NCBI RefSeq assembly: GCF_025506355.1
Contig: NZ_JANZYP010000048.1
Span: forward strand, 17,978 to 81,977
Direction: 5' to 3'
Length of the DNA: 64,000 bases
From: Sphaerisporangium corydalis
GTDB taxonomy: Bacteria > Actinomycetota > Actinomycetes > Streptosporangiales > Streptosporangiaceae
In this document: piece by piece, positions 8,549 through 16,869 of the stretch
How positions within the stretch are numbered: the first letter of the stretch is position 1
Layout: each line of letters starts with the position of its first letter
The notes under the pieces: generated by a model
Told to the model about the DNA's origin: nothing
The model's input: only the letters and a program-made list of their open reading frames with translations
The model's database searches: none
Made by a program: the position numbers and the translations under genes

Positions 8549-9892
8549 TTAGCTTCTGGCGGTGGTGATCCCGATGGACGTGGCGGCCGCCGGTGGTGCG
8601 GTGGCGGCGCGCTGCGCAGCCGTGCCGTCGGAGCGTTCCCGCAGGAATCCCGAAGCGGCCAGGGCGATCACGCCGGCGACCGCCATGTAGACGGCGATCG
8701 GCGTCCAGCTGTGGAACCTGTCGAGCAGCGACGTGGCGATGATCGGGCTGACCGCACCGCCGAGCAGTCCGCCCACGTTGTAACTGATGGACATTCCGGA
8801 ATACCGCACGACCGTGGGGAACAGCCGTGGGCAGAACGCCCCCTGCACGCCGTAGTTCGCGGCGAACCCGGCGAACAGCAGCAGGAAACCGAGAGCCATC
8901 AGCGGGAAGGACCTGGTGCCCAGCAACGGGAACCAGGCGAACGGCGCCACCGTCATGACGACGATGCCGCCGACGAAGATCGTCTTTCGGTCGTACCGGT
9001 CACCCAGCCAGCCGAAGAACGGCATGGCGACGATCAGGAAGACGCACGACCCGACGAGCAGCATCAGCATGACGGGCCGGCCCACGTCGATGGCCGCACC
9101 GTATTTCAGCGAGAACACCGACCCGAGGTAGAACACCAGGAACGTCGGAATCGCCGACAGCGACGCGCACAGGGTGGTCAGGCCGTGCCGCGACAGGACG
9201 TCGAACGCCGGCTTGTTCCTGACCGCGCCCTCGGCTCTGGACCGCTCGAACTCGGGGGTCTCCGCGAGCCGCGACAGGACGTGGAGCGCGACGCCCACGA
9301 GCACGGCGCTGAAGACGAACGGCAGCCGCCATCCCCACGCCAGCACCTGCCGCTCCGGCAGCGCGGTGACGAGGAGGAGGACGCCGTTGGCCAGCAGCAA
9401 CCCCCAGGCGTTACCGGTGCCGACGACCGCGGTGAGGAAGCCGCGCCTGTTCGGCCGGGCGCTCTCCAGCGCCATCAGGAATCCGCCGCTCGACTCTCCG
9501 CCGAGCGAGCATCCCTGGATGAACCGGAGGACCGTCAGCGCTATCGGGGCGGCGACGCCGATCGTCTCGTAGGTGGGGAGCAGGCCGATCAGGACCGTCG
9601 CGCCTCCCATCACGGCAAGGGTCGTGATCAGTGTCGTCCTGCGGCCGGCCCGATCTCCGAAGTGCCCGAACAGGAAGGCGCCGAGCGGTCGTCCCGCGAA
9701 GGCGACCGCGAACGTCGACAGTGACAGCAGGGTGCCGGTGGCGGGGTCGAACGAAGGGAAGAACAGTTTGTTGAAATAGAGTGACGAGAACGAACCGTAG
9801 ATGAGGAACTCATAGAATTCGATGCTGTTCCCGATGAGGCTGCTGAATACGGCTCGCCTGCGCTGACCCCTGCTCATGGTGACGGTGTTCAT
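8549..9892 (-). CDS. MFS transporter, metabolite:H+ symporter (MHS) family
   Basis: A 447-aa permease whose N-terminal IGNSIEFYEFLIYGS, then GRPLGAFLFGHFGDRAGRR and later RFIQGCSLGGESSG, are hallmarks of the MHS family (shikimate, citrate, proline/betaine and dicarboxylate symporters). The start at 9892 has GGAGAAG directly upstream; an in-frame extension to 10030 is unlikely because it runs through a tandem repeat. The family usually imports organic acids with protons, so it may bring in the acid that the adjacent CoA ligase activates. Confidence 0.85.
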   Translation of the reverse strand: MNTVTMSRGQRRRAVFSSLIGNSIEFYEFLIYGSFSSLYFNKLFFPSFDPATGTLLSLSTFAVAFAGRPLGAFLFGHFGDRAGRRTTLITTLAVMGGATVLIGLLPTYETIGVAAPIALTVLRFIQGCSLGGESSGGFLMALESARPNRRGFLTAVVGTGNAWGLLLANGVLLLVTALPERQVLAWGWRLPFVFSAVLVGVALHVLSRLAETPEFERSRAEGAVRNKPAFDVLSRHGLTTLCASLSAIPTFLVFYLGSVFSLKYGAAIDVGRPVMLMLLVGSCVFLIVAMPFFGWLGDRYDRKTIFVGGIVVMTVAPFAWFPLLGTRSFPLMALGFLLLFAGFAANYGVQGAFCPRLFPTVVRYSGMSISYNVGGLLGGAVSPIIATSLLDRFHSWTPIAVYMAVAGVIALAASGFLRERSDGTAAQRAATAPPAAATSIGITTARS

Positions 9893-9928
9893 TTCTTCTC
9901 CGAGGAGTAGTCGGCCCCGGGCGAGCGG

Positions 9929-9972
9929 CCCGCGCAAGGGGAACGTCCGGCCCGCGCAAGGGGAACGTCCGG
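9929..9972. repeat. 22-bp tandem duplication
   Basis: Two perfect head-to-tail copies of a 22-bp unit beginning CCCGCGCAAGGGGAACGTCC (9929-9950 and 9951-9972) lie in the 110-bp spacer between the CoA-ligase stop and the MHS-transporter start. Unlike the coding-junction repeats elsewhere in the window, the unit is not a multiple of 3. Confidence 0.9.
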
Positions 9973-10002
9973 GTCGCGCAGCCCGCTCGCGTCGCCGGGA
10001 GG

Positions 10003-11706
10003 CTATTTCTGGAAGTCCTCCTCCCACCATTCCTGCGCCGACCGCGAAAGCCGCTGTTCCTCCCGCCGCCGCAGCTCGGTGCGCTGGGTCTTGCCGGAGA
10101 TGGTCTTGGGCAGCTCGGCGAACTCGATGCGGCGGACCCGCTTGTAGGACGCGAGGTGATCGCGGGAGTGCGCGAGGATGAGCTGCGCGGTCTCGGCCTC
10201 CGGCCGGTAACCGGAGGCCAGCGCCACGTACGCCTTGGGCACGGCCAGTCGCAGCGGCTCGGGTGAGGGCACCACGGCGGCCTCGGCGACGGCCGGATGC
10301 TGCAACAGCACGCTCTCCAGCTCGAAGGGGGAGATCCGGTAGTCGGACGCCTTGAAGACGTCGTCGCCGCGCGCCAGGTAGGAGAACAGGCCGTCGGCGT
10401 CACGGGTGGCGATGTCGCCGGTGCGGTAGTGGCCGCCGCGCGTGCAGCGCGCGGTCGCCTCGCGATCGCCCACGTACCCGCCCATCAGGCCGAGCGGCCG
10501 GGTGGCCAGCGGCAGGCAGATCTCGCCCTCCGCCGAACCGCCCTGGACGGGGGCGCCGGTGTGCGGATCCAGCAGTGTCACCTCGTAGCCCGGCAGCGCC
10601 CAGCCCATCGCCCCGTCGACGCTCGGCATCCCCGGCGGGGTCCCGATCTGGGCGGTGGTCTCGGTCTGCCCGTAGCCGTCCCGTACCGTGATCCCCCACG
10701 CCTCGCGGACCCGGCGCACCACCTCCGGGTTCAGCGGCTCCCCGGCGGCCACCGCCTCGCGGAGCGACATCGGCCACAGCGTGAGGTCCTCCTGGATCAG
10801 GCTCCGCCAGGCGGTGGGCGGCGCGCAGAAGGTGGTCACCGCGCAGCGCGACATCACCTGGAGCAACGGACGCGCGGCGAACCTCGGCTGGTTGACGACC
10901 ATTACCGTGGCCTGCGCGTTCCACGGGGCGAACAGGCTGCTCCAGGCGTGTTTCCCCCAGCCGGGCGAGGAAATGTTGAGGTGCACGTCGCCGGGGCGCA
11001 GGCCGATCCAGTACATGGTCGACAGGTGGCCGACCGGATAGCTCACGCACGTGTGCCCGACCAGCTTGGGGCGGGAGGTCGTGCCCGAGGTGAAATAGAT
11101 GAGCGACAGCTCCTCGGGCCTGGTCCGCACCGCTTCTCGCAGCGGCTCGGCGGCATAGGCCCCCTGGTAGTCCAGCCAGCCGGGAACCGGGCCCCCGACG
11201 GCGATACGCGTCCATCGGCCGCCCAGGCCCGCCAGCTTGGGGGTGAGGCCGGCCTCGGCGACGACATGCGCCACCTCGCCGCGTTCCAGCCGGTCGGCCA
11301 GGTCGGCGGGCGCGAGCTGGACGGCCGCGGGGATCACCGCGCAGCCCAGCCGGAACGCGGCCAGCAGGCACTCCCACAGTTCCACCCGGTTGCCGAGCAT
11401 GAGCATGATGCGGTCCCCGCGCCGTACACCGGCCGACCGCAGCCAGCGGGCGACCCGCTGGGAGCGCTCGGCCAGCTCGGCGAAACTCACCGCGGTGTCG
11501 GCGAGGACCGCGCCCTGCCGATCCAGGTCGAGCACGCGCAGCGCGGTGGCGGGGTTCCCGTCGGCGATGACGTCGAACCAGTCCGCGACCCAGCTGAACG
11601 TCGGCCCGACCACCGGCCTGGGGAAGGCCCGGGCACGCGGCAGGTCACCGTAGGAGGACAACAGGTGGTCGCGGGCCCGCTGGAACTCGCCGGTCGCTGT
11701 ACGCAT
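10003..11706 (-). CDS. Acyl-CoA synthetase (adenylate-forming, ACSM/benzoate-type)
   Basis: A 567-aa ANL-superfamily ligase: acid + ATP + CoA gives acyl-CoA via an acyl adenylate. The phosphate-binding loop YFTSGTTSRPKL, the YGQTETT adenylate motif, YRTGD and a C-terminal KTISGKTQR with the catalytic lysine are all present. The domain order resembles medium-chain/benzoate-CoA ligases rather than PaaK, which is shorter. The start at 11706 follows GGGAGG; the open frame continues upstream but lies inside the hydratase gene. It probably supplies the CoA ester used by the PaaA-type oxygenase. Confidence 0.9.
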   Translation of the reverse strand: MRTATGEFQRARDHLLSSYGDLPRARAFPRPVVGPTFSWVADWFDVIADGNPATALRVLDLDRQGAVLADTAVSFAELAERSQRVARWLRSAGVRRGDRIMLMLGNRVELWECLLAAFRLGCAVIPAAVQLAPADLADRLERGEVAHVVAEAGLTPKLAGLGGRWTRIAVGGPVPGWLDYQGAYAAEPLREAVRTRPEELSLIYFTSGTTSRPKLVGHTCVSYPVGHLSTMYWIGLRPGDVHLNISSPGWGKHAWSSLFAPWNAQATVMVVNQPRFAARPLLQVMSRCAVTTFCAPPTAWRSLIQEDLTLWPMSLREAVAAGEPLNPEVVRRVREAWGITVRDGYGQTETTAQIGTPPGMPSVDGAMGWALPGYEVTLLDPHTGAPVQGGSAEGEICLPLATRPLGLMGGYVGDREATARCTRGGHYRTGDIATRDADGLFSYLARGDDVFKASDYRISPFELESVLLQHPAVAEAAVVPSPEPLRLAVPKAYVALASGYRPEAETAQLILAHSRDHLASYKRVRRIEFAELPKTISGKTQRTELRRREEQRLSRSAQEWWEEDFQK

Positions 11707-11711
11707 GGTGA

Positions 11712-12518
11712 CTACCTCCCGCTGAAGCTCGCGCGGCCGGGGCCGTCGGTGATGAACCCCCGCATGCCGGCGATCCGGTCCTGGGTGCCGAACAGTCCGG
11801 CGAACGCCGCCCGCTCGATCGCCAGCCCGGCGGTCAGATCGGTCGCGAGGCCGCCGTCGATGGCGGTCTTCGCGGCGTGCAGGGCCAGCGCCGGGCCCTT
11901 CTCGAAGCGCCGTGCCCATTGCAGTGCGCTGTCCAGCACCAGGTCGGTCGGCATGACGTAGTCCACCAGGCCCATCTCCAGTGCCTCGGCCGCGCCGACC
12001 TGGCGCCCGCTGAAGATCAGCTCCTTGGCCTTGGCCGGGCCGATCAGCCTGGGCAGCCGCTGGGTGCCGCCCGCTCCGGGGATGACACCGAGCAGGATCT
12101 CGGGGAGCCCGAGCCACGCCTCGGTGCCGCAGATGCGCACGTCGGCGGTCAGGGCCAGCTCACAGCCGCCGCCGAGGGCGGGACCGTTGATCGCGGCCAC
12201 CACCGGCTTGGGGATGGCGGCGACCGCGTCGAAGGCGGCCTGGAGCACGGCCGCGTGCCCGACCATCTCGGCGTGCGTCATCGCGGCCATCTCCTTGATG
12301 TCGCCGCCCGCCGAGAAGGCCGTGGGCCCGCCGTGCACGACCACCGCGCGGATCCGCTCGTCGCTCGCGGCCTGCTCGGCGGCCAGGCGTAACGCGCGCT
12401 GTGCCGTACGGTCGAGCACGTTGAGCGGCGGCCGGTCGAGGCGGAGGACGCCCACCGCTCCATCGACGTCCAGCCATGCGGCGGGGTGCTCCACCTCAGG
12501 GGCGATCGTCAGTTCCAC
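11712..12518 (-). CDS. Enoyl-CoA hydratase/isomerase
   Basis: A 268-aa crotonase. The oxyanion-hole segment SAGGDIKEM is at about 69-77. Both acid/base glutamates of true hydratases are present, Glu120 (GGGCE) and Glu140 (LPEILLG), spaced 20 apart as in rat mitochondrial hydratase (Glu144/Glu164). The GTG start at 12518 has GGAGG 6 bases upstream and overlaps the SDR stop by 10 bp. With the SDR it may hydrate and oxidise CoA intermediates, as PaaF and PaaH would. Confidence 0.9.
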   Translation of the reverse strand: MELTIAPEVEHPAAWLDVDGAVGVLRLDRPPLNVLDRTAQRALRLAAEQAASDERIRAVVVHGGPTAFSAGGDIKEMAAMTHAEMVGHAAVLQAAFDAVAAIPKPVVAAINGPALGGGCELALTADVRICGTEAWLGLPEILLGVIPGAGGTQRLPRLIGPAKAKELIFSGRQVGAAEALEMGLVDYVMPTDLVLDSALQWARRFEKGPALALHAAKTAIDGGLATDLTAGLAIERAAFAGLFGTQDRIAGMRGFITDGPGRASFSGR

Positions 12519-13249
12519 AGCAGACCTCCGTTCACTTCCAGCACGTGGCCGTTGACGTAGCAGGACTCGGGACCGGCCAGGAAGACCGCCGCGTCGGCGG
12601 CCTCGTCGGCGTGGCCGGGCCGGCCGAGTGCCAGCCTGGTCTTGTAGCGCGACCAGATCCGGTCGTTGGCGGTGAGGTCCCGGCCCATCCCCTCGTCGAG
12701 GATTCCCGGGGCCAGCGAGTTGACGAGGATGCCGCGTGAGGCGAGTTCGATCGCGCTGACCTTGGTGAACATCTCCACCGCGGCCTTGGTGGCGCAGTAT
12801 CCCGAGGCTCCGATCGCGACCCGGGTAGCCATGCTGGACGAGACGTTGACGATGCGGCCCGCGCGGCTGCGTTCCAGGTAGGGAACGGCGGCCCTGGTGC
12901 ACAGGAAGACCCCGGTCAGGTTGGTGGCCACCATGTCCTGCCAGTCGGTGACCGCCAGCCGGTCCACCCGCCCGTCCCGGCTCACGCCGGCGTTGGCCAC
13001 CAGGATGTCGATGCCCCCGAAGCGTTCGGCGGCTTCGGCCATCAGTGCGGCGACCGACTCCTCACTGGTGACGTCGACCGGAACGTAGTCGCAGCGGCCG
13101 GGTTCGAGGTCGATGACCTCCTTGATGTCATAGGGGTTGCGGGCGGCGCAGACCACCCGCGCCCCCTCCCGCAGGTAGCGTTCCGCGATCGCCCGGCCGA
13201 GGCCACGGGAGCCCCCGGTTATCACGGCGGTCTTTCCGCTGAGTCTCAT
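12509..13249 (-). CDS. SDR-family NAD(P)-dependent dehydrogenase
   Basis: A 246-aa classical short-chain dehydrogenase. It has cofactor motif TGGSRGLG (11-18), NAG (86-88), the catalytic Ser near 138, and Tyr151/Lys155 in YCATK. The length and C-terminal VNGGLLWN fit FabG-like 3-oxoacyl reductases or 3-hydroxyacyl dehydrogenases. The start overlaps the paaD stop (ATGA), so it is translated with the Paa genes. Direction of the reaction is unknown. Confidence 0.9.
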   Translation of the reverse strand: MRLSGKTAVITGGSRGLGRAIAERYLREGARVVCAARNPYDIKEVIDLEPGRCDYVPVDVTSEESVAALMAEAAERFGGIDILVANAGVSRDGRVDRLAVTDWQDMVATNLTGVFLCTRAAVPYLERSRAGRIVNVSSSMATRVAIGASGYCATKAAVEMFTKVSAIELASRGILVNSLAPGILDEGMGRDLTANDRIWSRYKTRLALGRPGHADEAADAAVFLAGPESCYVNGHVLEVNGGLLWN

Positions 13250-13752
13250 CGTGATCCTCCTCGCACGGAGTGGAGCGTGACGGTGCAGCCGGCCGTGCCG
13301 ATCACATCGAAGGGCGAGCCGCAGCCTCGGCAGTCGTACGGGACCTTGCACACCGCCCCGCCGAAGCGGCCGGCTCGCGCGACGTCGTCGCACCCGCAGT
13401 ACGGGCACCTGGGCGGGGCACCCGCCACGCGGTATCCGGCGTCGCGCAGCGCGTCCCGGCCGGCGGCGGTCACCGACGCCGGCTGCCACGCGCCGCGCTC
13501 CCACACGATCTCGATGCCGCGCCCCGGTGCCGCGTCGGCGACCGCGGACCGCACCCGCCGGGTGATCTCACCGAGGGCGGGGCAGCCGAGCCTGGTGGGG
13601 GCCAGGTGGACCTGGATCCGGTCGCCGGTCAGCGACACCGAGCGCAGCACTCCAAGGTCGCCCAGGCCGATGTCGATCTCCGGATCGCGTACGCCGGCGA
13701 CCACGTGGGTGAGCTGGTCGGTGAGCTGGTCGGTGAGCTGGTCGGCGTTCAC
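13246..13752 (-). CDS. paaD: PaaD-like Fe-S maturation protein
   Basis: A 168-aa homologue of PaaD (PaaJ), the accessory protein thought to mature the phenylacetyl-CoA epoxidase system. The N-terminal MIP18/DUF59 domain contains RDPEIDIGLGDLGVLRSV and the conserved GCPA cysteine. The C-terminal zinc ribbon has paired cysteines (RCPYCGC and YDCRGCG). The N-terminus carries three perfect 12-bp copies giving LTDQ repeats. The start overlaps the PaaB-PaaC stop (ATGA). Confidence 0.88.
   Translation of the reverse strand: MNADQLTDQLTDQLTHVVAGVRDPEIDIGLGDLGVLRSVSLTGDRIQVHLAPTRLGCPALGEITRRVRSAVADAAPGRGIEIVWERGAWQPASVTAAGRDALRDAGYRVAGAPPRCPYCGCDDVARAGRFGGAVCKVPYDCRGCGSPFDVIGTAGCTVTLHSVRGGSR
13709..13744. 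repeat. 12-bp x3 tandem repeat in the paaD N-terminus
   Basis: Three perfect copies of GTGAGCTGGTCG lie immediately after the paaD start codon. In the coding direction they encode LTDQ repeats. They add a short, probably disordered leader and keep the frame. Confidence 0.92.
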
Positions 13753-14936
13753 TGGAACACCCCCGGGGCGTAGTCGTCACGGACCATGCGGCCTCGGGAA
13801 AGGCAGTAGGCCAGGGCGCTCCCGCCCACCCCCGCGGTCCGGGCCAGCGGGCGATCGGGCATCCGCGATCCGGGTCCGCCGTTCTCGCCGACCAGCGCGG
13901 CGAAACGCTCGTGCAGCGTCACGGCCAGAGCCGAGCCGCCCTGTGGCCGGGCACCGAACATGTCGCCGGCACGCTCGGTCACTTCGGCGTAGGCACGCGC
14001 GAACTCCGCACGGGTCTCGGGGAAGGCGGCGAGCGCTCGTGCCCACCGCCGCCAGTGGTCCAGGTGGACCAGTTGCTCATCGCGGACGGCGGTGATCGCG
14101 GGCAGCCACCCCTCGCCGGGCTCGACCGCAACGGTCCGCTCGGCGAGCACGGTGACGGCCGCGGCGATCACGAGACCGCATGCCACGGTGGACGGCCAGT
14201 CGGTGAGCCGTTCGATGGCGCGCGACACCCGCCACCGCCCCTGCGGCCGGTCGAAGAACCAGGCGTCGGCGGCAGGCTGGTCGAAGCCGGACAGCACCAG
14301 GATCGTCCCGGCGTGCGCGAGCGCCTCCTGTCCGATCGAGCCGACCGCCAGCGACTCCTCCAGGTCGATGTAGTCGACGATGCGTTCGCCCAGCCGGTTG
14401 CCGAGGACGAACAAGTCGTCGGCGAGCAGCAGCCACAGGTCGGAGAGCTCGGACCCTCCGGCCCCGCGCGCGTCGTCGCGGCGCTCGGGCGGTGCGCTGT
14501 CGCGAAACCTCGGCGGGGCGACGGTCGCGGGCGAGGCGGCGGTCGCAGGCAGGGCGGCGGTCGCGGGCGGGGCGGTGGCGGGAGGGGCCACGGCCGCCGG
14601 CGGGACGGCGGCGGTAGGCAGGATCACGGCCGCAGGCGAAGAGGCGGCGGCGGAGCGGTCGCGGCGGCGTGCGGTGGGGAAGCCGGGCTGGCGGTGCGGC
14701 ATCCGGGTCTTGGCGGCGAGCAGGTCGCCGTCGTCCCCGCCGGAGACGGTCATGTCGGCGCGGCGGACCACCCAGAGTGTGGCGAGGTCGTCACGGCGCC
14801 CGTAGGTCTCCTTGGCCAGGTGCCAGGCGGCGTCCGGGCAGGGCGAGACGATGGAGCCGACATGGCCGAGCGTCTTGCCGAGGCCGTTCTGCGCGAACAC
14901 CTCGTAGACGTCGGGGTCGGTCGGGACGTGCGGCAT
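13749..14936 (-). CDS. paaB-paaC: PaaB-PaaC fusion, ring/acyl-CoA oxygenase subunit
   Basis: A 395-aa protein joining two subunits that are separate in E. coli. Residues 1 to about 90 are PaaB-like (DPDVYEVFAQNGLG, HVGSIVSP, KETYGRRDD, LWVVRRADM and a terminal HRQPGFPT). Residues 95 to about 160 form a Pro/Ala-rich linker of degenerate PPA/PAT repeats. Residues 163-395 are PaaC-like (LADDLFVLGNRLGE, DLEESLAVGSIGQEAL). PaaC is the structural partner of PaaA, and PaaB bridges the complex. The start shares one base with the paaA stop (TGATG). The PaaC part lacks several conserved stretches of the E. coli protein and is divergent. Confidence 0.85.
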   Translation of the reverse strand: MPHVPTDPDVYEVFAQNGLGKTLGHVGSIVSPCPDAAWHLAKETYGRRDDLATLWVVRRADMTVSGGDDGDLLAAKTRMPHRQPGFPTARRRDRSAAASSPAAVILPTAAVPPAAVAPPATAPPATAALPATAASPATVAPPRFRDSAPPERRDDARGAGGSELSDLWLLLADDLFVLGNRLGERIVDYIDLEESLAVGSIGQEALAHAGTILVLSGFDQPAADAWFFDRPQGRWRVSRAIERLTDWPSTVACGLVIAAAVTVLAERTVAVEPGEGWLPAITAVRDEQLVHLDHWRRWARALAAFPETRAEFARAYAEVTERAGDMFGARPQGGSALAVTLHERFAALVGENGGPGSRMPDRPLARTAGVGGSALAYCLSRGRMVRDDYAPGVFQ

Positions 14937-15823
14937 CACGACACCCCCCGCAGCGCGCGCCGGTACCGCGTGTTGCGGTCCAGGGCGTTGCGCACCCAGT
15001 CCAGCCGCCGCTGCGACGCCGGTCCCCCGCCCGCGATCACCTTCTTCACCTCGGCCCAGTCGGGCATCGCGAACTCCCATTCGCCTGAGGGCGCCTGACG
15101 GACCAACGCGGGATCCACATGCACGCCGAGCTTCAGGAAAACCGGGATGATCTTGTTCAGCCATGCCTGGCGCAGCGCGTCGTTGCCGTCCGGCTTCAGG
15201 CCGATCAGCCACATGCGGTTGGCGTGCAGGGTGTCGGTGTCGGGCGGCCCGAGGTAGGCCAGCACCCGCGGCAGCCACAGCTCGAACCCCTCCCGCACCC
15301 GGCGACGCTGCTCGGCGTCTCCGTGCGTCAGCACCTCGTGGGTGAGGTCCAGGGCGTGCTGGTAGTGGAAGGACTCCTCGCGTTCGATCTTGCGCAGCGC
15401 CCGGGCGTACGGCAGGTACACGCCCTTCATCAGGGACTGGAACTGGATGATCGCGGCCGAGTTCATCAGGAGCAGCCCGGGGCCGAGCTCCTCCCAGGTC
15501 GCGAAGGAGTAGTGGAAGATGTTGTGCACCTTCGCGCGGCCGTCCAGGTAGTCCTGGAGGATCCGTTCCCTCGGCATGCCCAGGTCCTCCGCGACGCGCG
15601 CGGCCACGTGCCCGTGACCGACCTCGTCCTGGATCTTGGCCATGAGCATCTGCCGCCTGGTGTGGCTGGGCGCGCGGTCCAGCCACTCGGCGAACGGCAG
15701 CACGCCCACCAGCTCGTTGAGCGCCTGCACGGTGGCGAACCGCCTGGCGCCCTCCCGCACCTCGTCAGGCATGGGGTCCCACAGCTCGTAGCGGCGGTGT
15801 CCCGCCGCGATCGCCATCGCCAT
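14936..15823 (-). CDS. paaA: PaaA-like catalytic diiron oxygenase subunit
   Basis: A 295-aa ferritin-fold protein clearly homologous to PaaA, the diiron subunit that epoxidises phenylacetyl-CoA. Conserved blocks include NELVGVLPFAEWLDRAP, AKIQDEVGHGH and EREESFHYQHA. By my alignment to the E. coli protein recalled from memory, ligands Glu42, Glu72, His75, Glu155 and His158 correspond to Glu37, Glu67, His70, Glu150 and His153. The Asp126 position (VDGAAI) reads MNSAAI, giving Asn121. The C-terminal EWEFAMPDWAEVKKVI also matches the family. No paaE reductase is present in the operon. Phenylacetyl-CoA is therefore not an assured substrate. Confidence 0.9.
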   Translation of the reverse strand: MAMAIAAGHRRYELWDPMPDEVREGARRFATVQALNELVGVLPFAEWLDRAPSHTRRQMLMAKIQDEVGHGHVAARVAEDLGMPRERILQDYLDGRAKVHNIFHYSFATWEELGPGLLLMNSAAIIQFQSLMKGVYLPYARALRKIEREESFHYQHALDLTHEVLTHGDAEQRRRVREGFELWLPRVLAYLGPPDTDTLHANRMWLIGLKPDGNDALRQAWLNKIIPVFLKLGVHVDPALVRQAPSGEWEFAMPDWAEVKKVIAGGGPASQRRLDWVRNALDRNTRYRRALRGVS

Positions 15824-15876
15824 GTCTTCTTTCCTTTCGCAGCGCTTGCCCGGTTCTCCAGCGGTCGTCCGGGGCT

Positions 15877-16869
15877 TCAGAACCAGCGGACGACGACGGC
15901 CCCCGCGGTCATGCCGCCGCCCACGCCGGCCAGCACCAGGTGCTCGCCCCGCTGTATGGGCCGGCGTTCGTGCTCCATGTGCAGGGTGAGCGGGATGGAG
16001 GCCGCGGCGGTGTTGCCGAATCGCGGTGCGGTGAGCGGCACCTGGGCGAGGTCGACGCGGAGTTCACGACAGCAGTCCTCCACCAGGCGGGTGTTGGCCT
16101 GGTGGAGGATGAAGCGGTCCACCTCCTCCATCCGCAGCCCGGCAGAGTCGAGCGCCTCACCGATCACCTTGGGGATGGTGCGGAGCGCGTACTCGCGTAC
16201 GGGACGGCCCTTCATGTGGAACAGGTGCTCGCCCGCCTCCCGGGCCTGGGCGTCCAGCGGCTTGCGGGTTCCGCCCGCGGGCACCTCGACCAGGTCGCGG
16301 TACTCGCCGTGGGTGACCAGCCGCCGGCTCAGTACGCCGTACCCCTCGGGCACCGGACCGAGGAGCACCGCCCCGGCACCGTCGCCGAACAGGCCGACGG
16401 TGCGCCGGTCGGCGCGGTTCATCAACGAGGAGTAGATGTCCGCGCCGACCACCAGGGCGTACTCGCCGCCCTGTCCGGACGGCCGCGACGGCAGCATCGA
16501 GTCGGCGACCGCCAGCGCGTAGAGGAAGCCGGAGCACACCGCGTTGACGTCGAACGCCGGGATGCCGGACAGCCCGAGCTTGTCCTGCAGTATCGCTCCG
16601 GTGGAGGGCTGCGGCTGGTCGGGCGTGGAGGTGGCCACGATGATCAGCCCGAGCCGGTCCTCCGCGCCGGGCAGCCCGGTCAGGGCCTCACGGGCGGCGC
16701 GCAGCGCGAGGTCGGAGGTGGCGGTCCCCGGCTCCCGGTACCTGCGTTCCAGGATGCCGGTCCGCTCGACGATCCAGCCCTCGTCCACGCCGGTCCACTC
16801 GGCGATCCGCGCGTTGTCGATGACCAACGACGGCACGTGGCCGCCCAGTCCGAGGATTCCCACGCCCAT
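15877..16869 (-). CDS. 3-oxoacyl-ACP synthase III (KASIII/FabH-type)
   Basis: A 330-aa thiolase-fold condensing enzyme with an intact triad: Cys112 (NAVCSGFLYAL), His256 (ILHQANT) and Asn286 (FGNTAAAS). FabH-type enzymes condense an acyl-CoA with malonyl-ACP, or with malonyl-CoA in secondary metabolism. GAAGGAGG precedes the start, which is fused to the previous stop (TGATG). A 53-bp gap separates it from paaA downstream. Its place in an operon with a CoA ligase and Paa-type oxygenase suggests an aryl- or acyl-CoA primer rather than housekeeping fatty acid synthesis. Confidence 0.9.
   Translation of the reverse strand: MGVGILGLGGHVPSLVIDNARIAEWTGVDEGWIVERTGILERRYREPGTATSDLALRAAREALTGLPGAEDRLGLIIVATSTPDQPQPSTGAILQDKLGLSGIPAFDVNAVCSGFLYALAVADSMLPSRPSGQGGEYALVVGADIYSSLMNRADRRTVGLFGDGAGAVLLGPVPEGYGVLSRRLVTHGEYRDLVEVPAGGTRKPLDAQAREAGEHLFHMKGRPVREYALRTIPKVIGEALDSAGLRMEEVDRFILHQANTRLVEDCCRELRVDLAQVPLTAPRFGNTAAASIPLTLHMEHERRPIQRGEHLVLAGVGGGMTAGAVVVRWF

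Noticed and set aside
10003..11706. Calling the CoA ligase PaaK (phenylacetate-CoA ligase)
   Set aside because: Length and motif pattern fit medium-chain/benzoate-type acyl-CoA synthetases; PaaK is about 430-440 aa with a different core.
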